Counted from the stretch's first letter, positions 34,847-48,291 are shown. The stretch: DNA of 64,000 bases from Neckera pumila (GCA_963969595.1 OZ018412.1:5644501-5708500); one strand, 5' to 3'. Numbers and translations are program-made. The notes: generated from the letters alone by a model not told the origin.

Positions 34847-36240
34847 AAACACTACAAAAAAATGGGCACTTTTGTGACTGCAAAAAATGACTCCAAAACA
34901 ATCATTTCAGACAAAAATGACTTGGAAATGACTTTTGGCCCTACAGTCATAGTGGACAAGTCATTCTTTTAATGACTGCAGGCTTATTATCACCAACAAA
35001 AGTGGACTTGGATGAAGAACAAATGAATCTGTCTATGTAGCATTCAGGTTTAGGGACAAAAAAATTTGGAAAAGTTGGGCAGTTGCCCATTTTTTGAAAA
35101 ATTTGGTCTACCGTTGCTGACATAGACCTCCGGGTGAGTCATTCTATAATCACTATGTAGTTGCGAGGGAGTTGTGTCAACCAGTGCAAGGCTGACACGT
35201 GTCTAGTCATTTTTTAGTTATTATTGCAGTATTAGCTTCAGTGGACGAGTGATGCTCTAACACATGTCTAGTTATTTTGCAATCATTTATAGGGTGTACT
35301 TTCAAGATTGCCCAGTCATTTTTGAGTGACACATGTAGTCGTTCTGAAGGGACATGGATTTCAAATTTAGAATACTCTCCAAAACAAGGAATGTCATTTT
35401 TCTGTCATTTTTTATTTGCGGCTATGCATTGTTTACAAAAAGAAATATAATGACAAATAGACAAGGAATAAGTCATACATTCAAAGTTCCACAGCAATAC
35501 ACCATATACAATATACCAAATACAATACACAACATGCCATATATATTATACAATAGACCATACACAATATACCAAATACAATATGCCATACACATTATAC
35601 ATACACAATACATTGGCCATACATTGTATTTGGCTTATATCTCGCATGGCTTCCAAATCCACTTACTGTGTGAGTATAAAGAAGAAAAATGACAAGCCTT
35701 TTATAGAAGTGGGGTAGTAGGAGGCAAGACAAACCATGTGGGATAAGTAAAATGAAGGAATTGTGTTACTAGTAATATTTCAAACCTCATTGAGGCATAG
35801 TAGATTAATTTTTTTCAAAAAATTTTGAACTAATAAAAGTTAGGAAATCATTGTCACTTTCATCTCCAAATATCCATTTTACATTTTGGGCCTCAAATCA
35901 AAAGTTATAGACAAATTTGCTAAATGAATTGGAAAAGATTGGCATATGAAATGTAAAGGGTCACCTAATTTACTTCTCTAAAATGAGTACGTATGTGGTT
36001 GTTGTAGGGCTACTCTTTTCATGCAAGAAAAGTGTGATGATGACTGCACATGATTTCTATAGTCTTCTAGAATTGCCAAATCTGCAGTCTGTGGGGATGT
36101 CGAGCTGAGTGTCCAGTTGCCAGTAGTGCAAAAGTCATTTGTTAGTCATTTATGAGTCGTTTTTGTAGGACAGTCTTTTATTGCAACTTTTAATTGACTA
36201 TAATGAAGTCATATTGAAGTCATAGGATGCAGGCTATGAA

Positions 36241-39200
36241 GTAGCATTCAGAGAGTCCCCTAAAAGTACTGTAATGCCTATGAGCCATGTCTTCTTTGTT
36301 CTTGGGGTTGCTTACAACTAGTGGTATTACTGCATTACGGATTTGAACCATGGAGGAGTGGTGGGTGCTATCAAATTGTCGGCGAAGGAAAACTTATTAG
36401 CATAGGAAGAATACTAGGACATCATAATAGAAATTATTTTTGATAGGTGCTACTATAGATGCTTGGGGTGCTCCTAATGGGTGCAAGAATATAGCAGTAG
36501 TCACAAATAAGCCCAATTTCTAATACAACATCAATAAGTCTTTGCGGAGTAACGTTGTTGTGTTGAGAGGAGTGCGCTTTGGAAATACACAGGGTATATG
36601 GCTACAACTAGGAATAGTTTGCTATGGAGGTCAATCGAACCGTCGAATCTTCAATCTTCAATCTTCAATCTTGATTCTTCATCCCGTTGACCTATCCTGT
36701 GTTGGTTCTAAGGGCCAAGGGTAAAGGTGTGTAATAAGAAATAAGTCTTCGGACGGGTAAAACGGGACAGCCAACACGAGTGACCGTCCGGATGACGGGC
36801 TCCTAAATTTCAAACCCACGATGACCAGGAAGCGCCTTTCATCAATGGGAACAACATATAAGATCGACTATGTGGGCCATTAACCCCACTTTGTCGCCAC
36901 AAACACAAAATGGAGTGCTTACTGGATAACCACGGCTCGCAACAGGTTTACAATGCAAAAATTGAATTTTCAACTAGCCTCCAAAACCGGCTAGGAATAA
37001 CAAAAATGAAAACGAGCCACAAGCCACAACACATCGAAGACCCTCAAAGCTTCTTCAAGTCTTTAAAGTCTTGAGTCTTGAAGTCTTCCTTTGCTCCACA
37101 ACTTGAAGAAACCCCAACAAGTTTCAAAAGAAACTTTTCTAAAATAGCCGCTGCCTTCTAACTAGTGTCATAGACGCTTCACAATCTCAATAGCTAAGTG
37201 TCTTAACATTCTAAAAAACTAATAGCATAAACCAACTACCCAACAAATTTCAATTCACTCCAAACTATTGGCCAAAAGCTATTAAAGAACAAAGTAGAGG
37301 TCCTCTTCTCCTTTAACATTTAACCACTATTCCTTCAATCTCAATAACTTTTGCTTCTTAAGTTCAAATCACATAAATAAACTCAATATAAAGAGGTGAG
37401 CTTATGATCTAACTTCTCCTAAGGTTTCATTATTGACAAAAGAACTAACCCAGAGTTATAGCCGATGAAGTCTCGGCCTTCTTCCTCCTATTTCAATCTC
37501 CGCTCCAAACTTCAGCACATCATAATTTCTTGTTTCAAACTCCAAATCACATGTAAGATGACTTTTTAGAAAGTTATAAATGAGATCTATACACCCTATA
37601 AGTTTCAAGATAAACAAACAAAGAGTTCAAAAGTTATGGCTTGTTTGAAATCTCTGCCCACTCAATGGAAGGCCTTGGATATTCACAACTTAAAACCTTA
37701 ATAACTTTTGACTCACAACTCCAAATTCAACTTGCAAGCACAATTTGAAGAGCTATAAGTATCAAGAATTTACTCTCAAAGTCTCATTTAATAATAATTC
37801 ATGCTCCATGAGCTACATCAACCCAAAAATCAGCTTCCAAAAACAAAAAAAATACCCAACAATCCACACACCAAACTTCCTCTCCACACACACAACACAC
37901 CAATACTCTATATCTCTCTCCTTCCCAAAACAATTGGTCTTCCCCCTTCTCTCACAACCGGAGAGAAGATGAAAAGTCATTGCCTTTTTACCACCTATCT
38001 CCACTTTATCTCCACTCTAACTTCACTCTACCTCTTTATCTTTTACTTTTCCATTCTATCTCCACCTTATCTTATCTCTAACTTCACTCTATCCCTTTAT
38101 CTTTTACCTTTCTATTCTATCTCCACCTTATCTTATCTCTAACTTCACTTTATCCACTCTATCTACGGAATAAAGAATTAAAATCCACATATATCTAGTA
38201 GAGGTAAAAAAAAACTAGAGCTCCAATTTCTTGAGACTCAGAAAAAAAAACCTCTAGTTCGACATAGTATAATCTAAATAAAACACAAAGAAAAAGAATA
38301 CCAAATGAGATGAAGCTACCTCAAATGACTTCAACTTCTTTATGATGCAACAAACATTAAAATTTATCTAAATCATATATATATACATAATCTACATAAT
38401 GTCTGCATTTGCAACACGACAACGTGCAGTCATTCCCTAGTGACACGTGGATGCCCCGTGTGGGCGCTAAATTACCCACCCTTGGTAATGGAGCGACCAC
38501 GACCTGGTTCTCAGCTTTTATCCACTTTTGATTTAAGAGGGTGTTGCGCGCGCAGTCTACTGTGCCTTCCAAGCAATGGAACTTGCTAATGTTTCCTAGC
38601 TTCGTGGATGGCAGTAGGGGTAGCTATGATCTGTGTGTAAGTTTTACTAACCAATGTTTAATCCAAAAGGTTAACTTGGAAAATAAAGGAAACAAGACAA
38701 CTTTGCGGGACGCTTTATCTAGTCTAGTTCCCTTCTATGTTGTTCTTTGCTTATTCCCGCTCCTTGATTGTTTCAATTGGGTTGAGACTTTTATCCTTCT
38801 ACATGAATTCCTATGTTTTGTCTTTTGACTTGTTTAAGTAGTATATTGGGACCCTAAGCTTTTTACTTCTATTTAAGTTTTATTCCTAGGGTTTGACTTT
38901 TACTTCAGAGATTTACTTTTAAATTTTTACTCTACTTTCTTCCTTCAAAATACTACTCTAAATTTCTACCTTCTTAATTTTTAACCCCTAGGTTTTACTC
39001 TAGATTTTTATCTCTAATTTACTTCAAGGTTTGACCCCCTAAATTTTACCTTTCGAATATTAATCTAATCTTTTGACCTTTAATTGTTACTCTAAATTTT
39101 GACTCCTAAATTAATTCTAAATTTTAACTCCTAAATTTTATCTTCCAAATATTATTCTAATCTTTGTTTTAACTTCTAATTTAATTCTAGATTTGTGTTT

Positions 39201-42200
39201 TCTAATTCTCATTCTAGATTTTAACCTCTAAACTAAACGCCTACACTTTAATTCATGCTTAGGTTCCACCTCAAATTAAACTTCCGAGTTAACCCTCTAA
39301 TTTCTAACTCTAATTTTTTATCCTTAAACTAATTTCTTGGAGTTAACCCTAATCAGACTTTGTGCCTCTCGTTTTTTTCTCCTAATCTCTTTTTTTGAAT
39401 CTAAACTGCTAATTGTCTCTAATTTCTATTTGTTTAAAAAACTAATCAAAAAAATCAAGAGGAAATTAGGAAAGGATGACACGGATTAGTTTTAATGGCT
39501 TACCTCATCACTGCCAATGTTAGAGATAACGTCGTCTACGTGCTCATACACATCCCCATCCATGATAATTCTTTGGCCTTTCTTCCCAAGCTCACCGCTT
39601 AATTTTTAAAAGAAGTATTACACCCTAACTTCTTTCCTTTTCTTTTCTTCCTCCTATTTTCTTCTACCTTGGAACTATTCCACCAAACATTTGATGGGGC
39701 CTTACACTACCAACTTTGACAACTAATGGCATAAATGTGCCAACTTGCCTCTTACAAAGTTCTTACGTCGTCATACCTTCCATCCTCCTCTAACGGCTAC
39801 CAAGACCTCTTTTTAGATTTTTTCCTATTCCTCCTAGCCTTTCTAAGTAGCCCACTATTTATTGTCTCTCTCCTTCTCTTGCCTACTTCTTCTCCTCCTT
39901 CCCTAATCTCCTTCCATTGTGTGTAAGTGTGAGAGTGAGGCTACTTTTGTGTGCAGGTACGGTGGTGCTCCGCTCTTTTCTCCCTCCTCCCTTTTGTATT
40001 TCTTGATCCTAATCCTACTCCAACCCTAGCTAGCAATAGGTTAGTCCAACATTCTCTTGTTGTTTTTTTGTTTTTTTGTTTTGCTTTAGTTTGAGAGAAT
40101 TCCAAAACCAACAAAAACCGGAGACCAAAAAGAAAAGAAAAGAGTTCAAAAACGGAGGAGCCTGATTTGGGGCCCCGGCTGGTTGGGCCGCCGAGCCGGC
40201 CTAGCCTGCCTGCCTGCCTCTCGGCTAGCTGGCTGGCTGAGGGGTCAATTTATTTTTATTTATTTATTTTTTAAAATTTTTTGCTGGTTCTGATGATGGT
40301 TCTGATGTTGGTTCTGAATGCTGGTTCTGGATGCTGGTTCTGATCTGGATTGGGCTAACTAAAGGAAAACTGTATTTTTGCTAACTAAGGGAAACTGGAT
40401 TTTTGCTAAATAAGGGAAAACTAGATTTCTGCTAATTAAGGGAAAACTAGATCTTTGCTAACTATGAGAAACCTGGGGGACAACTAAACTCACTAAAATT
40501 TGGGGAACAACTAAACTCACTAAAAACTTGGGGAACAACTAAACTCACTAGATGCAAAGGAAACCTACATATCTTGGAAGCTAAACTTTGGACGTTTCCA
40601 CAAAGGTCTTGGAAACTAGACTTTGGAACTAAGCACCTGGAAGGTTCAAAGCTTTGCCGCTAAGTTGGGTTTAACACCAACTTTAGGACTTGGTGGCACT
40701 CCGAGGGTTCAAAGCTCCGCCACCTAAACTTTTAACACACACTTTAGAACTTTGGACCTATCACAAGTTCAAAGCTTTGCCATATCCAAGGAGGTCCATA
40801 CAATGAGAGAGACTTTAGAAGAGGGAAAAAACAAGACTTTTAAAGGAAACACACATAGGGTCAAAGCTTCGCCGTCCCAGAGGGGGATCCTCTCAACAAG
40901 GAGAATGTTAGAAGAAGGTTTGAAATAAACTTAGAAAACATACACAAAGGAGGTTCAAAGCTTTGCCGTCCCGGAGGGGGGTCCACTCAACAAGGAGAAG
41001 GTTAGAAGGGGGTGTAAGAAAAATGCATGAAGAAAACACACGCATTAGGACCATGTGGCAACACAAAGCTCACACACTAAAGGTCCCTCAAAGTGGCATG
41101 CGCCAAGGTACGGAGAGGGGTGACTTTAGGATTAGTTCAAGCACAAAAGACTCTCAAACACAAGGGTTTGTTCACAAGAACACATAAAACACAAGAGAAA
41201 ATTCACAAGGAGTACACAAGGCAAGATAGAAGGACCCCCAAGGACCTTCAAAGCTTGAAATACAACAACAAAAGGAGTCAAAAGTCCACCGAAAACACCG
41301 TAGAGGTTTTTGGCTTCAAACGCCAAAATATTCAAAATGACTTGGATCCACGGATCCAAAAACAAGTATGGGGGTGATTTTAGAGAGGCAAATGGAGCCC
41401 TTTTATAGGTTTCCAAGGGCTCACTCCCCCCCCCCTAAATTCCTATTAGTAACCTTATCAACTTGGATGTTCATCGTCATCCTCAAAGATTTTTATCCTA
41501 ATCCTAGATTTTTACTTTTTCCTACCTATGTTGGACCAACCTCCTAACTTTTGGAAATTAACTCCAAATGTCAAACTGACTACGCCATTGGATCCAAAAC
41601 ACCATTTTTAGTCCAAAACCCCCCTACCTCCCGTATCGGGATCAAAAACCCAACATAGGCTAGCCTAGATTAAAACCCCAATCGCAGTAAATTTTCAACT
41701 CTTGGGGGTTTCCTATTTTGAGAAAAGTAACTAGCCTGGGGTCTCCGAAAGGTGGAAGGGAGTAGAAAAAAACTCCTTGTTGACGCTGCTTCGCCATTGT
41801 GTGCCCCTTGAATGCCAGTCAACGTCGCGGGGATGTCGTAACGTGATTAATTTCCGAGGAATCTTGCCGGTACGGATATCTGATGGTATCGGAATGCCGC
41901 AAAACTTATCGGAATGCATTATTAGCATAAAACAAGCTATCGTAATTTTTAATGAGATTTTACCGCAACTTGGGTAATTTACAAAAAATTCCCGTTGGAG
42001 GTTAGAACGGTTGACTATCTGGAAAAGGTTCTTCTGCAAGTCAGAAGATGCCGGGAATTTTTGTGGGACCTCTCAGAGAGCCTTGTGAAAGATGTGGAGG
42101 TGCGTTTCCGTACCTGGCACAATTGGTTAGTGGAGACTTAAATCGGTTGTTTCTTCGAATTGTCGATGGTGCGGGAATCTTTTGCAGATGAGGGAATCTT

Positions 42201-42650
42201 GGTTAATCAATTGTGCCGTTGAATTCTTGGCATGGGATTAATCCTAGAACATCATTCTTGGGCTATAGATTCCTCCACAGCCCCGTCTTCAGTTTAGTGG
42301 CTCCTGTATGCTAACAATTGGGTTTCCGGGAATTCGTCAATCTAATGGGGAATTCGAAACCTAACCTAGGACCTAACGTATGGATCATTGTGAATTCCTA
42401 GGACCAGTCTAGACATGCATCGCCACCTTCCAGTGGGATTTAGCCCTACTGGGGCTATGTGACTAAAATCTTCTAAAACCCACTATCTTGTGGTTTAGAC
42501 TCTATTTTTGGGCGAGGTTTAGGGAAGTTTTAGGTATACAATCAAAACTAGACCAAATAATATAATGGGTATGGTACAACCCTATTTTGGTTCTAACCTT
42601 TTTTTATGTCTTTTTGTATAATTTTACCTATTCTAAATTGCAAATTTAAA
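36241..42650. other. Interior of the CACTA element, no gene recognised
   Basis: No conserved domain in any frame. Three parts differ in base composition: an A/C-rich part (about 36900-38400), a T/C-rich part built of TTTTACTCTAAATT-like phrases (38860-39470), and a part with GGTTCAAAGCTTTGCCG copies (40640-41000). It is probably filler or nested old insertions, but no insertion ends were found. The tetrad TCAATCTTC is repeated four times at about 36646-36672. Confidence 0.35.
40284..40560. repeat. Cluster of short tandem repeats
   Basis: There are three neighbouring arrays: GGTTCTG(A/G)TG(A/C)T units (40286-40345), four units of about 29 bp with GCTAACTAAGGGAAAACT (40354-40470), and three units of about 28 bp with GGGGAACAACTAAACTCACT (40474-40552). 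Confidence 0.85.
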
Positions 42651-43436
42651 AAAAAAAGACATCCAGAGTTCCAAGTGACAATTTGGGAGCTCGCACTCCG
42701 CAGTTGCAACGTTTGCGCCTCTGAAAATGACTTGTAAATTCCTTAGGAGTTGAATGTGATATCTTGTATCACTTGGTTGGAGTCATTTTGTAGTATGGAA
42801 CAACTCCAACTCATTTTGCAATTGTACTACAACATGGTGAAATTGTTCAAAAAAATTTTGTGGACATCTCAGGTGATCTGGTTCTTAAAAAATCTATAAA
42901 ATCAAAAGACTACCTGCCCGTCATAACACGGGCAATGGCCTAAATTCTGTAAATTTGAAAACTGTTGTTTTGAAGTCGTGCTAGTCATTTTGTAGTCATT
43001 CTTGAGTTGCTCGCAAGTAAAGGTTAGTCTAATTTATGACAGGAAAATTACTTCACAAATACTTCATATGCCACATTGAATTTCCGCCTCTTTTATCCAA
43101 CAAGTTGACGATGCAGTGAACGAGAACGTGGGCCTAGCAGTCCTTTTTCGTCAACTGTTCATCCTATAGTCGCCGGCCCGACTCCGAAATGACTGGGGAC
43201 GGGTTTTGGTTTCAGAAGTGGTGCAATTAGAGAGCCATGATCATTTTCTAGTCATTCCGGACATGCAATCATTCCTCTGCAATCACGAAAGTGCCTATTT
43301 TCTTGTAGTGAAACCGCCCGGACTGGCCCATCCGATGTATCCAGCCCTTTGCCTGGAAGTTTAGCAACCTAGCCTCGATGATGTGGCCCTAGGAAATGCA
43401 CAACACGTCAAACCCTGAACCCACAAGTTTCCCCTT

Positions 43437-43878
43437 CTTCACCACTTTGAACCCTATAAGGTAGAGAAGCCTATTACCACCCTGATTTGCAATCTGAATA
43501 TATTGGGGCCAATTCCAAGAAGGGCATGTATTTTTTAGAGGTGTGCACTTGTTTCACAAATCAAATTCAAGTGGAATTATAAATTTCCGATCAAAATTGT
43601 AATTTTTATGAATCTTTGAAGTGTCAACCCTAAATTTACAAAAACCGCTTGTAGACTGGAGTCATAAACATCATACTAAAAAACCATAACCACCCTTCTA
43701 TGTATCTATTAACACGTAAGTATGGACCAATGAAAGATTGACACATACTTCTTTGTGATATCAATGCTCTGATTTTCTCAGGAGAGTGAATGGAATTGGA
43801 TGAGTGTATTGACGGAAATGGGGCCAAAAATAGGATGGCAGAAATAGGAAGCTGGCGGTTTTAGGCTGGTTTACCTTA
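43437..43878. repeat. 0.44-kb dispersed repeat, left copy
   Basis: It is an inverted, moderately diverged copy of 55472-55918. Shared landmarks are GCCTATTACCACC, TATTGGGGCCAATTCCAAG and TTTTAGGCTGGTTTACC. A minus-strand frame (43827-43636) is partly open in both copies (RYIEGWLW), so the repeat may derive from coding DNA. No element ends are identified. Confidence 0.85.
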
Positions 43879-45560
43879 ACTCCGTAGCTCAAAAAAATTC
43901 GGATTCAATGCTGATTCTTCATTATTCAGGTTTGCAAAAAAACTGGAGGACACATGCTGTCCTCAGGGACGCTTTGGGGTTAAGGGGATGGATGGATATT
44001 CTCCGTATAGAACGTGTAGTACTCCGTATTTACGCACGTGTGCGGTATATTCAAGGAAGTCCATTTTGCCAGGAAGAGTCCCTATTTTGGCTGTATTGCA
44101 ATTCCCGCACTGCAGCCTGCCATCGCCGATTTGCCATCTCTAGGAGCGCATCCCAATGCACGCTCGCAGCTTGGTAGCCGATTGAACAATTGGGCGGAAT
44201 TGAAGCAAGGTATGTACCTCTCTGGTTTGGTACGTTGCGCGTTACACTTTTTTGGCTGATGTTTTCGATGAAAGAATTTGCACTCTCCTAGTGAGTTCTG
44301 AGCTCGTGAATGTTATTTTATAGAATGATTTTGTCGGAGATAAGGTCATGTAATTGCAATTGATCGTTTTGATTCAGAAGGGAATTGTTGTAGTTTGAGT
44401 AGTATGGAAGGGAGAAAAATTCTTAACAGGAGTCGTTGATTCCTTCATAGTTCGTACTCAACCCTAATTTGAAACGGGTGTATGGTGGGGAATTCGGGAT
44501 ATTGTTGATCGATTGATGCTCACTTCTTTTGTGATTTTATTAAGCAATATGGTGGAACTGAGCTTATGTTCTCGAAAGTTGTCCGTGAATCTCAGCTTTG
44601 ATGGATGCATTTGGAATGATGCGCTGCTGCTGTCATTCCATTTGATGAATCCCGGTCCTATTGCCGCGATTAGCTTAGAAGAGTCGGAGAAGAACGAATG
44701 CAAAAGCTTCTTAGATTTTATGTAATTTTAGAGGACACACGATCTCCGCGTGTAGTTTGATGACTGCCGGGTTTTTTTAGGATTAGCATAGGGTTTAGGG
44801 TTAGAGGGGATTGCATCTTAGGTTTTAGTCTGTCGGACTAGAGGAGAGTCATTCAAACCGTCTCGAGGTGCAGAGAGTTTTTGGTAACGATTCGATTAAC
44901 ATGAATGGACTGTCGACATTCATAAAGCTTGGCGGAAATGACGACGTTCTTGTTTGTTGCTTGGGGTTTTCGTATTGGGGATGGATAGTTGTTGGGGAAT
45001 TGAGGTTGGCCTATTGAGTTGGAATTCTGAAGACTGAAATGAATGGGGATTGATTTAGGGGCAGTGAGGTTTGGTGACGATTGAATGGACTTTATACATT
45101 CATTTAAGGTTGTGGGTAATAACGAGATTCTTGTTCGTTGCAGGGTTTTCGTCATTTGGGTCGAATATTGCTGGAGGCAGAGTTTGGCCATGAAATTGAA
45201 GCTGGTCTATTGAGCTGGAACTCGGGAATAATGGGATCGACTAGGGTTGGATGTTGGTCGAGGACTAAGACGATCATGATGCGCTAGGCCGTGAAGTTGA
45301 CGTTGGCCTTTCGAATTGGAACTCAATAGGCGAGTGAAATGTGGACTCTCCTTACGCCGAGGTAAAGAATGTTCAATCCAGTTAGTCAGTATCACCTTCT
45401 TTAATTGCTTGCTGTGTTTAATTGCAAATTTCTTTAGTCCTAACTTGTAGCTCTGAACTTTTTTCGACTTTTCCATTGCTTGTCTGTCTTGCTGAGACGA
45501 TGCGTGGTCGTGACTTTTGCAGTTTATAAAGTATGAAGTTGGAGCCTGCCAAGTGCTCAG
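43879..45560. promoter_or_regulatory. Upstream region of the F-box gene
   Basis: It has higher GC than the neighbouring spacers. It holds a CACGTG G-box (44035-44040) and a good splice donor, AAG|GTATGT, near 44209. Acceptor-like TTGCAG occurs near 45142 and TTTTGCAG near 45517-45524. A 5' leader exon with a long intron is plausible but not proven. Short segments around 44870-44960 and 45065-45150 are diverged copies of each other (TGAATGGACT...CATTCAT...ACGA). Confidence 0.3.
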
Positions 45561-46739
45561 GTGTTCACAGGCATAGTGTGTGAGTTAGCCACTTTGATTG
45601 CAAGTCGGTTTGCAGTAATGGCCTCTATAACTCTGGAAGGCACGATAAAGAAGAAAAAGAGCGGTGCTTTGCAAAGGATCCAGATGCTGCTGCAGGTGAT
45701 TCAGAAGTCTGAGTCCGTCGCAGCGAACAATCAACATTCTTCCTTGCAAGATGCCATAGTTACGAACCAGGCGCCTGGGATACTGCCGTCAGGCGACATT
45801 GAGGCGGCGTGTATCTCCGGCATACATTCAAGCACAGTGACGGTGGAGAGTGCAGTGACATGCCGAGATTCCTGTGAACACCATCTGGAGTGGATGGATC
45901 CGTTGTTGTGGAGCACGTTACCACACGATTTATTAGAGCTTGTTTTTGCAAGGCTATCCATTGTCAAGATCATTGACCTTTGTGTGCTCTCCATGCAGTG
46001 GTTCAATATGTCAAAATCTCACAATTTCAGGAAAGTTTTCTCCGAGAGGTATCCAAAGCTTTTCGAACAAGTGGGGCGGGGTAAGGCCGGTGAAATACTT
46101 GACGAAGTTGTTTATGAAGTCAGATGTAACGATCCGACTTTCCGAGCAGCTGGTTTTACCAGACCCTTCCCATTTGTGCGACCATTCGGTTTCTGCAGAG
46201 TTAATGACACCAAAGGGTATGGTATCCCATGGAAAGAATCTGATAGAGGGCTAGTTTGTTTCATTCCTCGGCAGAAATTTTCGACTGTTCCTATTCTGGT
46301 TGGTAATCCGATAAACGATGAGTGGAAAGCCTTGCCTTGCATACCGTTTGTAAACAAGAAGACGAATGAGGACCCCGCCATTGTGCAACTTGTGATAAAC
46401 GAGGATACAGTATGCTACCAAGTGATTGTGATGTTTTACAACTTCAGCACAAAAGAGTATGCTGCATACTGCTTCGATTGCAGAACAGGTGAATGGAAGT
46501 GCGAGGAGTCTAGTCTGTCTTACGGGGATGGGTGCAGCAGACTGTTGATGACCTGCAGTGTGGGTGGTGACCAGTGTGATTTTGATCGCAGAACCAAAAT
46601 GCTGTTTGACCTGGTTTACCGCTCTTCTCTTAAAGGTGCTGCTGCAAGAAGCTCCGCAATGTTCAAAGACCGCCTTTTTGTGCTCCATCATCAGGGACCG
46701 AGTGATCGAGACTTGTTTAGCCTAGAATCTATCATATGA
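45561..46739 (+). CDS. F-box protein
   Basis: An ORF of 392 codons. Residues about 117-157 form an F-box (LLWSTLPHDLLELVFARL ... LCVLSMQWFNM). F-box proteins act as substrate receptors of SCF ubiquitin ligases through SKP1. The rest has the Trp/Phe/Gly pattern of the kelch-like C-terminal half of plant F-box proteins, without clear repeat boundaries. ATG at 45561 gives a hydrophobic first 20 residues, and the in-frame ATG at 45618 (MASITLEG) is an equally good start. The TGA at 46737 may not be the true end: the same frame reads on for about 52 codons, and after a one-base shift coding-like sequence continues to 47013. The gene may therefore be recently damaged. It lies alone between transposons. 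Confidence 0.75.
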   Translation: MFTGIVCELATLIASRFAVMASITLEGTIKKKKSGALQRIQMLLQVIQKSESVAANNQHSSLQDAIVTNQAPGILPSGDIEAACISGIHSSTVTVESAVTCRDSCEHHLEWMDPLLWSTLPHDLLELVFARLSIVKIIDLCVLSMQWFNMSKSHNFRKVFSERYPKLFEQVGRGKAGEILDEVVYEVRCNDPTFRAAGFTRPFPFVRPFGFCRVNDTKGYGIPWKESDRGLVCFIPRQKFSTVPILVGNPINDEWKALPCIPFVNKKTNEDPAIVQLVINEDTVCYQVIVMFYNFSTKEYAAYCFDCRTGEWKCEESSLSYGDGCSRLLMTCSVGGDQCDFDRRTKMLFDLVYRSSLKGAAARSSAMFKDRLFVLHHQGPSDRDLFSLESII

Positions 46740-47013
46740 TCCGACTTTGGGCATGTCGAACATTTTAACAGAAACTGGTTACTGATAGATTCAACATCTC
46801 TATGCTCGCAGCGGATTGATATTTTCGCTGATAACTGTGGATATGGTGAGAAACAGCGTCAGCATATTGGACTTTACGACTCATCTGCAAAGTGATTGGC
46901 GTAGCCTTTCAGTGGGTGCTTGCATCAGACTCACTCATGATGAAAACTGGAATGTGTCTACGTATGAACTGCGATGGGACATTTTGTTCCATGAGGAGAT
47001 CAGTTCAGAATGA
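46740..47013 (+). pseudogene. Out-of-frame C-terminus of the F-box gene
   Basis: After the TGA the frame is open for about 52 codons (RNWLLIDSTSLCSQ ... QHIGLYDSSA) to a second TGA. Sequence in the next frame then continues directly with DWRSLSVGACIRLTHDENW and ends EEISSE at 47013. The run of Trp and acidic residues looks like the last blade of a kelch-type domain. Either one nonsense change plus one indel broke the gene, or the assembly has errors here. An intron short enough to fit is unlikely. Confidence 0.5.
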
Positions 47014-48041
47014 AGCGCAGCGTGCAGATGCTTCTGAAGCTTCAGTACCTTGGACTCTATGCCGACAATCCTTCTTGCAGGTTTCTGCATGTATATACCA
47101 GGTTTTGTGAAGTTATTGTACATCCAAGTAGACAAGATGTCGTTTTCCAGCTCATAGGAGCTTTTCTTACTTGTACAGGATTGTAACAGTAGTTCGAGGG
47201 TTTCCGGTAAACCATGCTTTCAGTGTTTTGTAATTCTGCAGAATGACTGTCATGGGAAACTTCGAAAGGCCCATCTTGCTGATGGAAAATTCGTTTTACT
47301 AGTCTTCTTTATTAATTATCTGTTTGATCAATGGTGCCTGGTCTCCAAATTCCGATTTGCAGGAGAAAAATTTGATTATCTTCGCCTGTAATCTTTTTCT
47401 TTCTATGTTATCTACAATGTAATTGAAATGCTTTGATGAAGATCAGTATTGCTGCTGGTTTGTTTATAAGAGTTTATGTGATACTGATCTCTGGGAGGGC
47501 AGCGTTAATTGAGCCCTGCGCTTTGGGAAGGGCTTGTATTGCCAAAGAAATCAAAAGAGAAAACTGGCAACGGATCGGACATTTGGACCATATTTGAATC
47601 TGTGTTGAATATATACCCGGGCTTCAACCACACTAGGCTCAAAATGGACTAGGCAATGAATTTTCATGAAATTAGTGAATCGTTTAAGTTATTTGATCTT
47701 CAAAGTGGTAGCGATTTTTCTCTTTCTCATTTTCCTTTGATCTGGAGAACCAAGTTAAAAACGTACAGTAGGTCCTTTGTGCACAGGCAAATGAGTTAAA
47801 AGTAGATTCCACTTGGTCCGTGCATTTATTGCAAATTTGTATCCAAGCCTGTACAGGTAATGGAGTTGGAATTCAAAGTCAAGAGTGGCCCAATCTGGTT
47901 GAGTTTGAGTTGTATGTAGATCCCATGCATTCATTTGAGGTCCTACCACAAGTGGAGTTTGAATGCACTTTTGAGATCACACAGTGAATGAGAGTGAACG
48001 AGACCTTGAAGTAAAACGGGAACTCAAGAACCACTGTGGCT
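47014..48041. other. Downstream of the F-box gene, no gene seen
   Basis: This is probably the 3' untranslated part at first, then spacer. No feature is supported. Confidence 0.3.
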
Positions 48042-48291
48042 CATTCCCGTATCCAATTGAGTTTGAAAACTCAATCACAAATTGTAGAAAACTCACTTCT
48101 GTCCGTATAAAATCAAGACACAAGGTTAGTTAGTTGAACGCAACCAAAATTTCCAACTACACATAACATTCCCTTATCCAATTGAGTTTGAAAACTCAAT
48201 CACAAATTGTAGAAAACTGACTTCTGTCCATATAAAATAAAGACACAAGGTTAGTTAGTTGAACGCAACCAAAATTTCCAATTACACAACA
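48042..48291. repeat. 125-bp direct tandem duplication
   Basis: Copies at 48042-48166 and 48167-48291 differ at only a few positions. Both start CATTCCC(G/T)TATCCAATTG. Each also holds a small inverted repeat, TTGAGTTT-GA-AAACTCAA. Confidence 0.93.

Larger units (their letters stand above)
34850..43310. mobile_element. 8.46-kb non-autonomous CACTA (En/Spm-type) element
   Basis: Left end CACTACAAAAAAATGGGCAC (34850). The right end is the reverse complement of CACTACAAGAAAATAGGCAC (to 43310). The inverted repeat extends over about 28 bases with few mismatches, and the 3-bp target duplication is AAA on both sides (34847-34849 and 43311-43313). Subterminal regions are full of short direct and inverted motifs of the AGTCATTTTTTAGT / GACTTGGAAATGAC kind (34890-35300, 36120-36240, 42960-43010 and 43250-43280), typical of CACTA transposase binding zones. 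No transposase gene is recognisable inside, so mobility would need another element. It lies next to the gypsy relic and left of the F-box gene. Confidence 0.9.

Noticed and set aside
41731..42039. 102-codon minus-strand frame in the CACTA core
   Set aside because: No recognised motif, and it sits in patchwork non-coding sequence.
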